The notes below the pieces were generated by a model. It ran no database searches, was not told where the DNA came from, and was given only the letters and a program-made list of their open reading frames with translations. Position numbers and translations under genes: made by a program. A DNA stretch of 64,000 nt from Zeimonas sediminis (GTDB lineage Bacteria > Pseudomonadota > Gammaproteobacteria > Burkholderiales > Burkholderiaceae_E): assembly GCF_023721795.1 (NCBI RefSeq), contig NZ_JAMQYE010000001.1, positions 2,887,671 through 2,951,670 of the forward strand, given 5' to 3'. This document shows positions 42,523-52,831 of this stretch, in pieces; position 1 is the stretch's first letter, and each line of letters starts with the position of its first letter.

Positions 42523-43416
42523 ATGGACCGGTTCCAGGAAATGACCGTGTTCGCCGCCGTCGTCGATGCGGGCAGCTTCGTCGGCGCCTCCGAGGCGCTC
42601 GGGTTGTCCCGCGCGGCGGTATCGCGGCTCGTCGGCGACCTGGAGTCGCGCCTCGGCGTTCGCCTGCTCCACCGCACCACGCGCCGGCTGTCGCTGACCG
42701 ACGAGGGCCGGATCTTCCATCTGCGCTGCAAGGCCGTGCTGGCCGACGTCGAGGAGGCCGAAGCCGAGGTCGGCGCGCGCGCGGGCGAGGCGCGCGGGCT
42801 GTTGAAGGTGAACGTGCCGGTGACCTTCGGCCTGCTGCACCTGGCGCCCTTGTGGAGCGAGTTCATGGCGCGAAACCCGGGCGTCACGCTGGACATCACG
42901 CTGTCGGACCGCGTGGTCGACCTGGTCGAAGAAGGTTTCGACCTGGCGGTGCGGATCGGCCGGCTCAGGAGCTCCTCGCTGATCGGCCGCCGGCTGTCTT
43001 CGACCCGGATGGTGCTGTGCGCGTCGCCGGGCTACCTGAAGGCGCACGGAACCCCTCGCCATCCGCACGACCTGGCCGGCCACTCGGTGCTCTCGTACAG
43101 CCTGTTCTCGATGGGCGAGCAGTGGGAGTTCACCGGCCCCGACGGCCCGGTGACCGTGAAGGTCGAGCCGCGGATGCGCACCAACAGCGGCGACACCTGC
43201 CGCCAGGCGGCCTTGCAGGACAGCGGCATCGTGCTGCAGCCTTGCTTCCTGGTCGGCGACGATCTGCGGCGCGGCAGCCTCGTGGAGATCCTGCCCGAGT
43301 ACCGGACGATCGAACTGGGCATTCATGCGGTCTACCCGAGCCGGCAGCACGTGTCGCCGAAGGTTCGCGTGCTGATCGATTACCTGCAGCGGGCGCTGGC
43401 CGAGCGGACCTGGTAG
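42523..43416 (+). CDS. LysR-family transcriptional regulator
   Basis: A 297-residue regulator. The winged helix is MDRFQEMTVFAAVVDAGSF, then VGASEALGLSRAAVSRLVGD and GVRLLHRTTRRLSLTDEG, which matches the QseD/AaeR-type subgroup. The effector domain has LLKVNVPVTFGLLHLAPL, SLIGRRLSSTRMVLCASPG, and the C-terminal YPSRQHVSPKVRVLIDYL. It is divergent from doxX and the dioxygenase gene, and should control them, as in similar clusters in other bacteria. A 334-base gap follows it before the next gene. Nothing is missing from the protein. Confidence 0.94.
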   Translation: MDRFQEMTVFAAVVDAGSFVGASEALGLSRAAVSRLVGDLESRLGVRLLHRTTRRLSLTDEGRIFHLRCKAVLADVEEAEAEVGARAGEARGLLKVNVPVTFGLLHLAPLWSEFMARNPGVTLDITLSDRVVDLVEEGFDLAVRIGRLRSSSLIGRRLSSTRMVLCASPGYLKAHGTPRHPHDLAGHSVLSYSLFSMGEQWEFTGPDGPVTVKVEPRMRTNSGDTCRQAALQDSGIVLQPCFLVGDDLRRGSLVEILPEYRTIELGIHAVYPSRQHVSPKVRVLIDYLQRALAERTW

Positions 43417-43750
43417 GCGACCCCAGCCGACCGGTCCGTTGCGAGGCCAGGCGAGAAGAGACCGGCAAGGAATGCCGGCCCAGGCTCGACGACCCGGTGG
43501 ACGGCTTTCTGCCGGAACTGGCGAACCGGCGATCGAACCCGGGGCCGGCGGCGGTCCCGGCGGCGCCACCGGAGCCGGTTGTGCGGGGCCCTGTGGCGAT
43601 GTAGGCTCCAGCGAACTCCCCCAGCCCTGCCCTGCGGAGGGCCCCCTCGATGGACGACCGCTGGCGATGGCGATCTTCGTCGACGCCTTTCCGGCCGGTG
43701 TCGGCTTGGCGCCGCTGCGTTGACCGTCGCCATCTCCGAGGAGGCTCCCG
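43417..43750. other. Intergenic region, no gene seen
   Basis: This 334-base gap lies between the LysR gene and the alpha/beta-hydrolase gene. The open frames here are short, GC-driven and have no recognisable protein similarity, so I call none. The last bases hold the GAGGAGG ribosome site for the gene at 43751. No terminator with a T-tract or clear repeat is visible. Confidence 0.6.
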
Positions 43751-44584
43751 ATGCCCACCGCTCCCGCAGGAAGTTTCCGGGTCGACTACATCGACGCAGG
43801 CTCCGGGCCCGGCGTCCTGCTGGTGCCCAGCACGGCCAGCGGCAACCGGCAGTGGCGCGCGCTGATCGAGGCCGGCAGCGACCGCTTCCGCTTCCTCGCT
43901 ATGAACATGTTCGGCTATGGCGAGACCAGCCCGTGGCCCGCCGACCAGCGGCAGACGCTCGCGGACCAGGCGGCGCTAGGGCTCGCGGTCGCACGCCTCG
44001 CGGACGGACCGGTCACCATCGTCGGCCACTCCTTCGGCGGGTCGGTGGCCACGCAGATGGCGCTCGAGCTCGGCAACCGGGTTCGCGGCCTGGCGCTGTT
44101 CGAGCCGAACCCGTTTCACCTGCTTCGCGCAGCCGGCGATCGAGCGGGGTACGACGAGGGGCGCCGGATCCGGGACATCGTGAAGCGAGGCGGCGGCGCG
44201 GGCGACTGGATGGGCGTGGCCGAAGCCTTCGCCGACTACTGGGTCGGCGACGGCGCCTGGGCGGCCATGTCCGAGGGGCGCAGACAGGCCTTCGCAGCCG
44301 CGCTCGCGCCGAACTTCCACGAGTGGGACACGTTGTACGCGGACGAGCCCGACGACGATGTGGTCGCGTTCGATCTCGCGCAATTGCGGACGCTGAGTTG
44401 TCCGGTCCTGGTGCTGCGCTCCGGGAGCCCGAGGCCGGGTATCGCCGCGATCGACGCGCTGCTGCGGCGCAGCCTGCCCGAGTGGCAGTTCGGCGAGGTG
44501 GCGGCCGGTGGGCACATGGCGCCGCTGGCGCGGCCGGACCTGGTGAACCCGGTCCTGCTGGAGTTCCTCGAGCGAGTGAACTGA
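43751..44584 (+). CDS. Alpha/beta hydrolase
   Basis: A 277-residue cytoplasmic hydrolase. The nucleophile elbow is GHSFGGSVATQMALELG with Ser in G-x-S-x-G. The acid is probably the aspartate in the segment RSGSPRPGIAAIDALLRR or nearby, and the histidine is in AAGGHMAPLARPDLVNP. The strand LFEPNPFHLLRAAG follows the elbow. Hydrolases like this include esterases, C-C bond hydrolases and haloperoxidase-type enzymes. It lies 49 bases before the aromatic monooxygenase gene and may follow it in one pathway, for example hydrolysis of a ring-cleavage product. The GAGGAGG ribosome site is strong. Confidence 0.9.
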   Translation: MPTAPAGSFRVDYIDAGSGPGVLLVPSTASGNRQWRALIEAGSDRFRFLAMNMFGYGETSPWPADQRQTLADQAALGLAVARLADGPVTIVGHSFGGSVATQMALELGNRVRGLALFEPNPFHLLRAAGDRAGYDEGRRIRDIVKRGGGAGDWMGVAEAFADYWVGDGAWAAMSEGRRQAFAAALAPNFHEWDTLYADEPDDDVVAFDLAQLRTLSCPVLVLRSGSPRPGIAAIDALLRRSLPEWQFGEVAAGGHMAPLARPDLVNPVLLEFLERVN

Positions 44585-44633
44585 TAGGCGCGCGATGCCC
44601 GGACAGGATCCCGCAGGACCGAGGCGAGCCGGA

Positions 44634-46238
44634 ATGAGCGCATCCCGAGAGAGCGGCATGCACGATGCCGACGTCCTGATCGCCGGCTACGGCCCCACCG
44701 GCGCCACGCTCGCTGCGCTGCTGGGCCGCCGCGGCTGGCGCGTCACGATCGTCGACAAGGCCGCGGCCATCTACGACAAGCCGCGCGCGATCACCGCGGA
44801 CCACGAGGCGCTGCGCGTGTTCCAGGAGATCGGCGTGGCCGACGAGATCGCCGCGGCGGCGATCCCCCACCCGGGCACGGATTACCTGGGCGTCGACGGC
44901 CAGGTGATCAAGCGCTTCTATCCGGCGCCGCCACCCGAGCCGCTGGGCTGGATGCCCAACTTCATGTTCGTGCAGCCCGAGCTCGAGGCGGTGCTGCGCC
45001 GCGCGGTCGATCGCATGGGTTCGGTGCGCACGCTGCTCGAGCACGCACTGCTCGACTTCGCGCAGGACGAGCAGGGCGTCGAGGCGCGGGTGCGTCGCGC
45101 GGCCGACGGCGCGGTCGTCACGCTGCGCGCGCGTTATCTCGTGGCCGCCGACGGCGCGAGCAGTGTCGTGCGCAAGCAGCTAGACCCCGCGATCGAGGAC
45201 CTGGCCTTCGACGAGTGGTGGCTGATCGTCGATGCCTGGCTTCGAGGACCGGTGCCGCTGCCGCAGCGCGCGGTGCAGTACTGCCGGCCGTCACGGCCGG
45301 GCACCTACATGGTGGGGCCCGGCGCGCTGCGGCGCTGGGAGATCAAGATGCTGCCGCACGAGACGCCGCAGATGTTCGCCGATCACGACGCGGTGTGGCG
45401 CGTGCTCGGCGAGTTCGTCGACACCTCGGGGCTCGAGCACTGCCGCACCGCGGTCTACCGCTTCCACGCGCTGGTAGTCGAGCAGTGGCGGCACGGTCGC
45501 GTGTTCCTGGCGGGCGATGCCGCGCACCAGATGCCGCCCTTCCTGGGCCAGGGCATGTGCGCGGGCGTGCGCGACGCCTTCAACCTGGCCTGGAAGCTCG
45601 ATGCGGTGATGCGCGGGAAGGCCGCGCCGCGGCTGCTCGACACCTACACCGAGGAGCGCAAGCCGCACGTGCGCACGGTGGTCGGGCATGCGAAGGACTT
45701 CGGCCTGATCATCGGCGAGCTGGACCCCGAGGCCGCTCGGGAGTGCGACCGGCGGCTGGGCGAGGAGCTGGCGTCGGGCCGCGCCGTTACGGTGAGGCAG
45801 CGGTTCATTCCGGGGCTGGAGGCAGGGCTGATCGACCGCGATGCGCAGGGCAGGCCGGTGCCGGGGGCTGGCGAGTTGCTGGTTCAGCCTTGGGTGCGCG
45901 AGGGCGGCGGGCCCTGGCGGCGGCTGGACGATGTCGTCGGGCCGAGCTTGCTGATCGCGGTGAGTTCGCCGGATGTTCTCGAGGACGTCGACGACGCGTT
46001 GCGCGCGGACTGGGCGGCGCTGGGCGGGCGGTGGGTCGCGCTGGGGGCGGCCGATGCGGACGCGGCGGCTGCGCCAGAGGTCCCGCTGCTCGAGGAGCGC
46101 GACGGTCTGCTCGCTGGCTGGCTGCGCCAGCGAGGCGCGGTGGCGCTCATCGCGCGACCGGATCGTTACGTGTATGGCGTTGCGCGGTCGGGCGAGGATC
46201 TGGGGCGCTTGGCGCGGGAGCTCCGAGGCGCGATGTGA
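44634..46238 (+). CDS. FAD-dependent aromatic monooxygenase (MhpA/PheA type)
   Basis: A 534-residue flavoprotein hydroxylase. The FAD-binding GxGxxG is in AGYGPTGATLAALLGRRGW, the DG motif in AADGASSVVRK, and the GD motif in FLAGDAAHQMPPFLGQGMCA, all in normal positions. The C-terminal part has the thioredoxin-like domain expected in MhpA-type enzymes. It resembles 3-(3-hydroxyphenyl)propionate hydroxylase and uses NAD(P)H and oxygen to hydroxylate an aromatic ring. The substrate is not fixed by sequence. The ATG at 44634 is preferred, with the ATG at 44658 (MHDADV) also possible. It is transcribed after the alpha/beta-hydrolase and both may serve aromatic degradation. Confidence 0.9.
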   Translation: MSASRESGMHDADVLIAGYGPTGATLAALLGRRGWRVTIVDKAAAIYDKPRAITADHEALRVFQEIGVADEIAAAAIPHPGTDYLGVDGQVIKRFYPAPPPEPLGWMPNFMFVQPELEAVLRRAVDRMGSVRTLLEHALLDFAQDEQGVEARVRRAADGAVVTLRARYLVAADGASSVVRKQLDPAIEDLAFDEWWLIVDAWLRGPVPLPQRAVQYCRPSRPGTYMVGPGALRRWEIKMLPHETPQMFADHDAVWRVLGEFVDTSGLEHCRTAVYRFHALVVEQWRHGRVFLAGDAAHQMPPFLGQGMCAGVRDAFNLAWKLDAVMRGKAAPRLLDTYTEERKPHVRTVVGHAKDFGLIIGELDPEAARECDRRLGEELASGRAVTVRQRFIPGLEAGLIDRDAQGRPVPGAGELLVQPWVREGGGPWRRLDDVVGPSLLIAVSSPDVLEDVDDALRADWAALGGRWVALGAADADAAAAPEVPLLEERDGLLAGWLRQRGAVALIARPDRYVYGVARSGEDLGRLARELRGAM

Positions 46239-46283
46239 GTGCAGCTCGGCCGGTGTCCTGAGGGCCAGTCACGGCCCCCGATA

Positions 46284-46697
46284 TCAACCCGCCACCATGA
46301 CCGCAGGCTTCAGGCCGAGTTTCTGCGCCCGCCGGGCGAAGCGCTTGTCGTCGAAGGTGACCAGCGCTTCGCAGTGTCGGCTCGAGAATAGGTGAAGCGC
46401 GTCGGCAAAGTCGAGGCCAGAGACATGTGCATCGAGTGCGTCGATCACGCTGGCGCGCGATTCGACGGCAACGTTCGGCAGGCCGAGCAAATGGTTGACC
46501 ACGGCCGCGTAGTCGGCGGCGTCGAATTCATAGAACGCACGCAAGACCCACTCGAGTTCCAGCAGGACCGAGGCGGGAACGAAGACCGACGGCGACTCCA
46601 TTGCCCGCCGGGCCAGCGGTCTCTGCTTGCGTGCCTCGGGGTCGCTCGGGTCGTCGACGTAGAAGCGGGCAAGGATGTTGGTGTCTACGGCGATCAC
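46284..46697 (-). CDS. vapC: VapC-type PIN-domain toxin
   Basis: A 137-residue PIN-domain RNase. The acidic metal-binding residues are visible as MIAVDTNIL at the start, LELEWVL near 47-53, SGLDFADALHL near 92-102 and LVTFDDKRF near 113-121. This set matches the VapC active site, which cuts tRNA or rRNA. Its ATG overlaps the stop of the AbrB-type antitoxin gene by 4 bases, giving the normal antitoxin-toxin order. It lies downstream of fadH-like and vapB on the same strand. The pair is a toxin-antitoxin module; the target RNA is unknown. Confidence 0.93.
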   Translation of the reverse strand: MIAVDTNILARFYVDDPSDPEARKQRPLARRAMESPSVFVPASVLLELEWVLRAFYEFDAADYAAVVNHLLGLPNVAVESRASVIDALDAHVSGLDFADALHLFSSRHCEALVTFDDKRFARRAQKLGLKPAVMVAG

Positions 46698-46945
46698 TTG
46701 GTTTGCTTCCGCATGGCCTCGGCTACGTCGAATTCGGATAGCCGGCGTTTCCCCGGCTTCCTGCAGACCAGAAGGCCGTAACCATCCTCGAGGCGAGTAG
46801 GCGCGGCGCGCCGTGAGACCTCGACGCGCAGGCTCTGCCCCTCGATCGTGAAATCGAGCTGCGTACCGGGCGCAATGCCGAGCAACTTCCGGATTTCGGC
46901 CGGAATCACGACCTGACCCTTCTCGGATACGGTGACGGTTGACAT
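46694..46945 (-). CDS. vapB: AbrB/MazE-type antitoxin (VapB)
   Basis: An 83-residue protein. The N-terminal swapped-hairpin AbrB fold reads MSTVTVSEKGQVVIPAEIRK and LLGIAPGTQLDFTIEGQSLR, a DNA-binding dimer. The C-terminal tail (LSEFDVAEAMRKQTK) should bind and block the PIN toxin VapC. The longer open frame upstream is not supported. The start at 46945 lies 7 bases from a 19-base palindrome that overlaps the likely promoter, so it is probably autoregulated. Gene order and 4-base overlap with vapC are normal. Confidence 0.93.
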   Translation of the reverse strand: MSTVTVSEKGQVVIPAEIRKLLGIAPGTQLDFTIEGQSLRVEVSRRAAPTRLEDGYGLLVCRKPGKRRLSEFDVAEAMRKQTK

Positions 46946-46951
46946 GCGCGA

Positions 46952-46970
46952 CCTCTTACTAAGTAAGAGG
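46952..46970. promoter_or_regulatory. Palindromic operator of the vapBC module
   Basis: CCTCTTACT-A-AGTAAGAGG is a perfect 9-base inverted repeat around one central base. It lies between the vapB ATG and a possible -10 box, reading TATACT on the minus strand at 46972-46977. The position fits autorepression by VapB/VapBC. The -35 element is not clear. Confidence 0.75.
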
Positions 46971-46982
46971 AAGTATACCGTC

Positions 46983-49001
46983 TCAAAGAGAAACCGCCAG
47001 CCGAGTAGCCTGGTCGATCGCCCGGTACGCATCGAGCTCGGCGGCCTCGTCGGCGCCGCCGATCAGGTGCACGGGAACGCCGCGCTGCGCGAGCGCGTCG
47101 TGCAGCGAGCGCTCGGGCTCCTGCCCGGCGCACACGATCAGGTTGTCGACTTCGAGCAGGTGCCTCTCGCCGTTCACCGAGTAGTGCAGTCCGCGGTCGT
47201 CAATCAGCTCGTAGCTGGCGCCGGCGATCGTCTCGACCCCGGCCCTGCGCAGCTTCGCCTTCAGGATCCAGCCGGTGGACTTGCCGAGGGTCTTGCCGAG
47301 CGAGCCGGGCTTGCGCTGGAGCATGTGCACCCGGCGGCGGGGCCGGTGCGGGCCGGCGGGGGCGAGCCCGCCGGGGCTGGCGATCGCCGCATCCACGCCC
47401 CAGGCTTTCCGGAAGGCTTCCGGGTTCGTGGACTCCTCCGGGTCGCCGACCAGGAACTCGGCCACGTCGAAGCCGATGCCGCCCGCGCCGATGATCGCCA
47501 CGCGCTCGCCGACCTCGGCGCGCCCGGACAGCACCTCGGTGTAGCCGAGCACCTTCGGGTGGTCGATGCCCGGGATGTCGGGCCTGCGCGGCAGCACGCC
47601 GGTGGCGAGCACCACCTCGTCGAAGTCCCCGCCCGCAAGGTCCTCGACGCTCGCCCGCGTACCGGTCCTCACCTCGACGCTTGCGCGTTGCAGAGACACG
47701 GCGAAGTAGCGCAGCAGCTCGTCGAACTCGCTCTTGCCCGGCACCCGCCGGGCCAGGTTCAGCAGGCCGCCGAGCTCGGGCGCCGCCTCGAACAGCGTGA
47801 CGCGGTGGCCGCGCCGGGCCGCCTCGATCGCGAAGCTCATGCCGGCCGGCCCCGCGCCCACGACCGCGAAGCGGCGCGGAGAGGCAGAGCGCCCATCGGT
47901 GAACTCGACCTCGCGCGCCGCACGCGGGTTCACCAGGCAGGTGGCCACGCGCTCGGTGAAGATGTGGTCCAGGCAGGCCTGGTTGCAGGCGATGCAGGGG
48001 GCGATCTCGTCCACGCGCCCCTGGCGGGTCTTCAGCGCGAACTCGGGGTCGGCCAGCAGCGGTCGCGCCATCGACACCAGGTCGGCGGCGCCCGAGGCGA
48101 TCAGTGCCTCGGCCACTTCGGGCGTGTTGATCCGGTTCGACGCCATCACCGGAATCGACACCGCCTGCTTCACGTTGCGCACCGCGGCGGCCCAGGCCGC
48201 GCGTGGCACCGAAGCCGCGATGGTCGGCACCGCGGACTCGTGCCAGCCGACGCCCACGTTGATCATGTCCGCGCCCGCCTGCTCGATGCGGCGGGCGAAT
48301 TCGGCGATCTCGGCGGCGGTCATGCCGCCCTCCATCAGGTCGATCGACGAGATCCGGTACACGAGCATGAAGTCGGGACCCACGCGCGCGCGCGCCGCCT
48401 TCACGATCTCCAGCGGAAAGCGGATGCGCCGATCGAAGGAGCCGCCGAATTCGTCGTCGCGCCGGTTGGTGATCGCGGCGGTGAACTCGTTGATCAGGTA
48501 GCCCTCGGAGCCCATGATCTCCACGCCGGCGTAGCCCGCCTCGGCCGCCAGCGCGGCGGTGACGGCATAGCTCTCGATGGTGGCCCAGACCTCGTCGGTG
48601 GCGAGCGCCCGCGGCGCGTACGCGTTGATCCGCGCCTTGCCGGGCGAGGGGGCCACGCACTCGGGCACCCGCGCGTAGCGCCCCGCGTGCAGGATCTGCA
48701 GCACGATGCGGCCGCCCGCCTCGCGCACCGCCGAGGTGATCGGCACGTGATCGGCCAGCTGCTCGCGGCTGTTCAGCACGAGGCCGCCCTCGTCCATCAC
48801 CCCTTCGGGCACCGGCGCGTAGCCGCCGGTGAGGATCATCGCGATCTCGCCGCGGGCGCGCGTGGCGTAGAAAGCGGCCAGCCGCTCGATCGGCCAGTCC
48901 ATCGTCTCCAGGCGCGTGTGCATCGCGCCCATGACCATGCGGTTCGGCAGGGTGGTGGTGCCGATGCGGATCGGGGACAGGAGGTTCGGGTAGGGGGTCA
49001 T
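46983..49001 (-). CDS. 2,4-dienoyl-CoA reductase / old yellow enzyme-type NADH:flavin oxidoreductase (FadH-like)
   Basis: A 672-residue three-part protein like 2,4-dienoyl-CoA reductase. Residues 1-350 are an FMN TIM barrel, beginning TPYPNLLSPIRIGTTTLPNR, with GVEIMGSEGYLINEF, RRDDEFGGSFDRRIRFP, and SMARPLLADPE. A 4Fe-4S motif follows in CIACNQACLD and CLVNPRA. The rest is an FAD/NAD(P) module with AVVGAGPAGMSFAIEAARRG and VAIIGAGGIGFDVAEFL. It reduces conjugated double bonds in fatty acyl-CoA or other enoates. The start at 49001 is the natural FadH opening. The vapBC promoter starts just after its stop on the same strand. Confidence 0.93.
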   Translation of the reverse strand: MTPYPNLLSPIRIGTTTLPNRMVMGAMHTRLETMDWPIERLAAFYATRARGEIAMILTGGYAPVPEGVMDEGGLVLNSREQLADHVPITSAVREAGGRIVLQILHAGRYARVPECVAPSPGKARINAYAPRALATDEVWATIESYAVTAALAAEAGYAGVEIMGSEGYLINEFTAAITNRRDDEFGGSFDRRIRFPLEIVKAARARVGPDFMLVYRISSIDLMEGGMTAAEIAEFARRIEQAGADMINVGVGWHESAVPTIAASVPRAAWAAAVRNVKQAVSIPVMASNRINTPEVAEALIASGAADLVSMARPLLADPEFALKTRQGRVDEIAPCIACNQACLDHIFTERVATCLVNPRAAREVEFTDGRSASPRRFAVVGAGPAGMSFAIEAARRGHRVTLFEAAPELGGLLNLARRVPGKSEFDELLRYFAVSLQRASVEVRTGTRASVEDLAGGDFDEVVLATGVLPRRPDIPGIDHPKVLGYTEVLSGRAEVGERVAIIGAGGIGFDVAEFLVGDPEESTNPEAFRKAWGVDAAIASPGGLAPAGPHRPRRRVHMLQRKPGSLGKTLGKSTGWILKAKLRRAGVETIAGASYELIDDRGLHYSVNGERHLLEVDNLIVCAGQEPERSLHDALAQRGVPVHLIGGADEAAELDAYRAIDQATRLAVSL

Positions 49002-49212
49002 GGTCGGCGCGCCGGGAAGGTCGTGGTGGCACCGGGAATGTCTACCAGCGCTGTCGCTCTTGTCCAATCGATGAGCATACGCTCGGGATCTCGAAGTCCG
49101 CGCCCGACGTGGCGAGCAGACCGGCGATCTTGCCGCGCCCGGCGTCCTGGTCGAATTCCTGGCTAGTCAGGGCCGTGATGGCGAGGGCGAAGCGCCGCCG
49201 ACGATTCGGATC
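49002..49212. other. Intergenic spacer before the glmS-linked repeats
   Basis: This is 211 bases between the FadH-like gene start and the repeat array. It holds the FadH-like promoter and no gene I can support. The region looks less GC-biased and codon-like than its neighbours. A stretch near 49095-49110 (TCGAAGTCCGCGCC) is faintly like the repeat start, but I would not call it another copy. Confidence 0.5.
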
Positions 49213-49337
49213 TCACACGACGGTAACGGACTTCGCTCCCGGCTCGGCTTGTAGCTCCGGCCGACGCTTCGCGCCTTAACCTGCGCCTGCGGCGCAGGTT
49301 AGCCTCCGCTGTAAACCTCGCGCAAAGAGCGCGCCGG
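49213..49337 (-). repeat. Downstream 125-bp unit of a repeat array behind glmS
   Basis: A 125-base unit. It begins with TCACACGACGGTAACGGA, close to the sequence that ends glmS (TCACTCTACGGTGACGGA). Read on the minus strand, this part would encode ...AKSVTVV-stop, like the glmS end AKSVTVE-stop. It then has CGGCTTGTAGCTCCGGCCG and a hairpin with perfect 10-base arms AACCTGCGCC (49278-49287) and GGCGCAGGTT (49291-49300). The unit repeats, with changes, as the next 125 bases. Whether it is RNA, DNA structure or relic is not known. Confidence 0.65.
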
Positions 49338-49462
49338 TCATTCGACCGTCAAACCAAGTCCGTGGCGTGCGCGGTTTGTGGCTCCGGCCGGGCCTTCGGC
49401 CCTTAACTTGCCTTCGGCAAGTTAGCCTGCGCCGCAAGCCAAGAAACCTGGCGCCACCTTGG
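49338..49462 (-). repeat. Proximal 125-bp unit of a repeat array behind glmS
   Basis: The second 125-base unit, next to the glmS stop. It opens TCATTCGACCGTC, more diverged from glmS than the distal copy, and encodes ...GLTVE-stop on the minus strand. It has CGGTTTGTGGCTCCGGCCG and two perfect hairpins, GGGCC/GGCCC (49390-49402) and AACTTGCC/GGCAAGTT (49405-49423). The arms differ from those of the other unit but still pair, which means compensating changes. The glmS gene itself begins exactly 125 bases after this unit starts. Confidence 0.65.
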
Positions 49463-51316
<1,854 letters not shown>

Positions 51317-51389
51317 GTTGCCGATTCCTCGTTGGCCAGTGCCTGGCCGGTATTGGTCGCTCCGGGCCGGCACGCCGGCCCGGAACCAG

Positions 51390-52769
51390 TCACTTCGTCG
51401 CCTTGGCGGCCTTCTGCGGTCGCTTCCAGCTCTCCACGGTGAGCTGCCTCGCGCGCGACACGGTGAGCCGCTCGGGCGGCGCGTCGCGGGTCAGCGTAGT
51501 GCCGGCGCCCAGCGTGGCGCCGCGGCCCACGGTCACCGGCGCGACCAGCTGGCTGTCGCTGCCGATGAAGGCGTCGTCCTCGATGACGGTGCGGTGCTTG
51601 TTCACGCCGTCGTAGTTGCAGGTGATGGTGCCCGCGCCGATGTTGACCCGCCGGCCCACGGTGGCGTCGCCCAGGTAGGCCAGGTGGTTGGCCTTGGAGC
51701 CGGCGTCCATTTGCACGTTCTTCATCTCCACGAAGTTGCCCACGTGGGTGCCGTCTCCGAGCCGATTGCCCGGCCGCAGCCGCGAGTAGGGGCCGATTCG
51801 CGCGCCGGCGCCTACCGTGGAGTCCTCGATGTGGGTGAACGGGAGGATCTGGGTCCCGGCGCCGATGCTCGCGTTGCGGATCACGCAGTTGGCTCCGATC
51901 GACGCACCGTCGCCGAGCGAGACCTCGCCCTCGAACACGCAGTTCACGTCGATGCTGACGTCGCGGCCGCAGGCGAGCGTGCCGCGTACGTCGATCCGCG
52001 CCGGGTCGGCCAGCGTGACGCCGTCGTCGAGCAGGCGCTCGGCCACGTTGCGCTGGTGGATGCGCTCGAGCTCCGCCAATTGTGTCTTGCTGTTCACGCC
52101 CAGGGTTTCCCACACCGCGCCCGGCTGTACCGAGTCGACAGGAATGCCATCATGCACCGCCATCCCGACGATGTCGGTGAGGTAGTACTCCTTCTGCGCG
52201 TTGTCGTCGGACAGTCCGGCCAGCCAGCGCTTGAGCGCCGGCGTGGGCGCGACCAGGATGCCGGTGTTGACCTCGCGGATGCCGCGGGTGGGCTCGTCGG
52301 CGTCCTTGTGCTCGACGACGCCCACGATCCGGCCTTCGTGGCGCACGATCCGGCCGTAGCCGGTCGGGTCGTCCAGCACGACGGTGAGCAGCGCAAGCCT
52401 GTCAGGACCGGCGGCGTCGATCAGACGCAGGAGCGTGTCGCGAGTGGTCAGCGGCACGTCGCCGTACAGCACCAGCGTGGGCGCCGCGTCGTCGAGCTGG
52501 TCGACCGCCTGCATCACCGCATGGCCGGTGCCGAGCTGCGGCGACTGCAGCGCCCAGCCCAGGTCGTTGCCGGGCAGCGCCGCGTCGATCGCGTTGCGAA
52601 CCGCATCGCCGCCGTGGCCGTGCACCACGACCAGCCGCTGCGGGGCAAGGCTGCTCGCGCAGTCGATCACGTGGCGCAGCAGCGGCTTGCCGGCCAGCGG
52701 ATGCAATACTTTCGGAAGGTCCGAACGCATCCGCTTGCCTTGTCCGGCGGCAAGGATGACGATGTTCAT
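51390..52769 (-). CDS. glmU: Bifunctional GlcN-1-P acetyltransferase / GlcNAc-1-P uridyltransferase (GlmU)
   Basis: A 459-residue bifunctional enzyme. The N-terminal uridyltransferase has [28 protein letters not shown] and the REVNTGILV strand. From ~235 a left-handed beta-helix begins with hexapeptide repeats ([32 protein letters not shown]), and the catalytic histidine region is in [20 protein letters not shown]. It gives UDP-GlcNAc for cell-wall synthesis. glmS follows on the same strand, which is the usual order. The gene is divergent from the DUF6279 lipoprotein gene (62 bases between starts). Normal length, nothing missing. Confidence 0.98.
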   Translation of the reverse strand: MNIVILAAGQGKRMRSDLPKVLHPLAGKPLLRHVIDCASSLAPQRLVVVHGHGGDAVRNAIDAALPGNDLGWALQSPQLGTGHAVMQAVDQLDDAAPTLVLYGDVPLTTRDTLLRLIDAAGPDRLALLTVVLDDPTGYGRIVRHEGRIVGVVEHKDADEPTRGIREVNTGILVAPTPALKRWLAGLSDDNAQKEYYLTDIVGMAVHDGIPVDSVQPGAVWETLGVNSKTQLAELERIHQRNVAERLLDDGVTLADPARIDVRGTLACGRDVSIDVNCVFEGEVSLGDGASIGANCVIRNASIGAGTQILPFTHIEDSTVGAGARIGPYSRLRPGNRLGDGTHVGNFVEMKNVQMDAGSKANHLAYLGDATVGRRVNIGAGTITCNYDGVNKHRTVIEDDAFIGSDSQLVAPVTVGRGATLGAGTTLTRDAPPERLTVSRARQLTVESWKRPQKAAKATK

Positions 52770-52831
52770 GTTTTCTTTATGAATCAGGAGCTTGGCTGCT
52801 CCTGCGAAGAAGAGTTGTCGGAAATCCTAAC

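Noticed and set aside
43439-43723. Short open frames in the gap between the LysR and hydrolase genes
   Set aside because: No similarity, no proper ribosome site, and composition typical of GC-driven spurious frames.
49088-49212. A third 125-bp repeat unit upstream of the two reported
   Set aside because: Only a weak TCGAAGTCCGC match is seen at the expected position and the hairpins are missing.
49002-49462. A CRISPR array or integron attC row behind glmS
   Set aside because: There are only two 125-base units with diverged sequence, no cas genes and no integrase. I report it as a tandem repeat instead.
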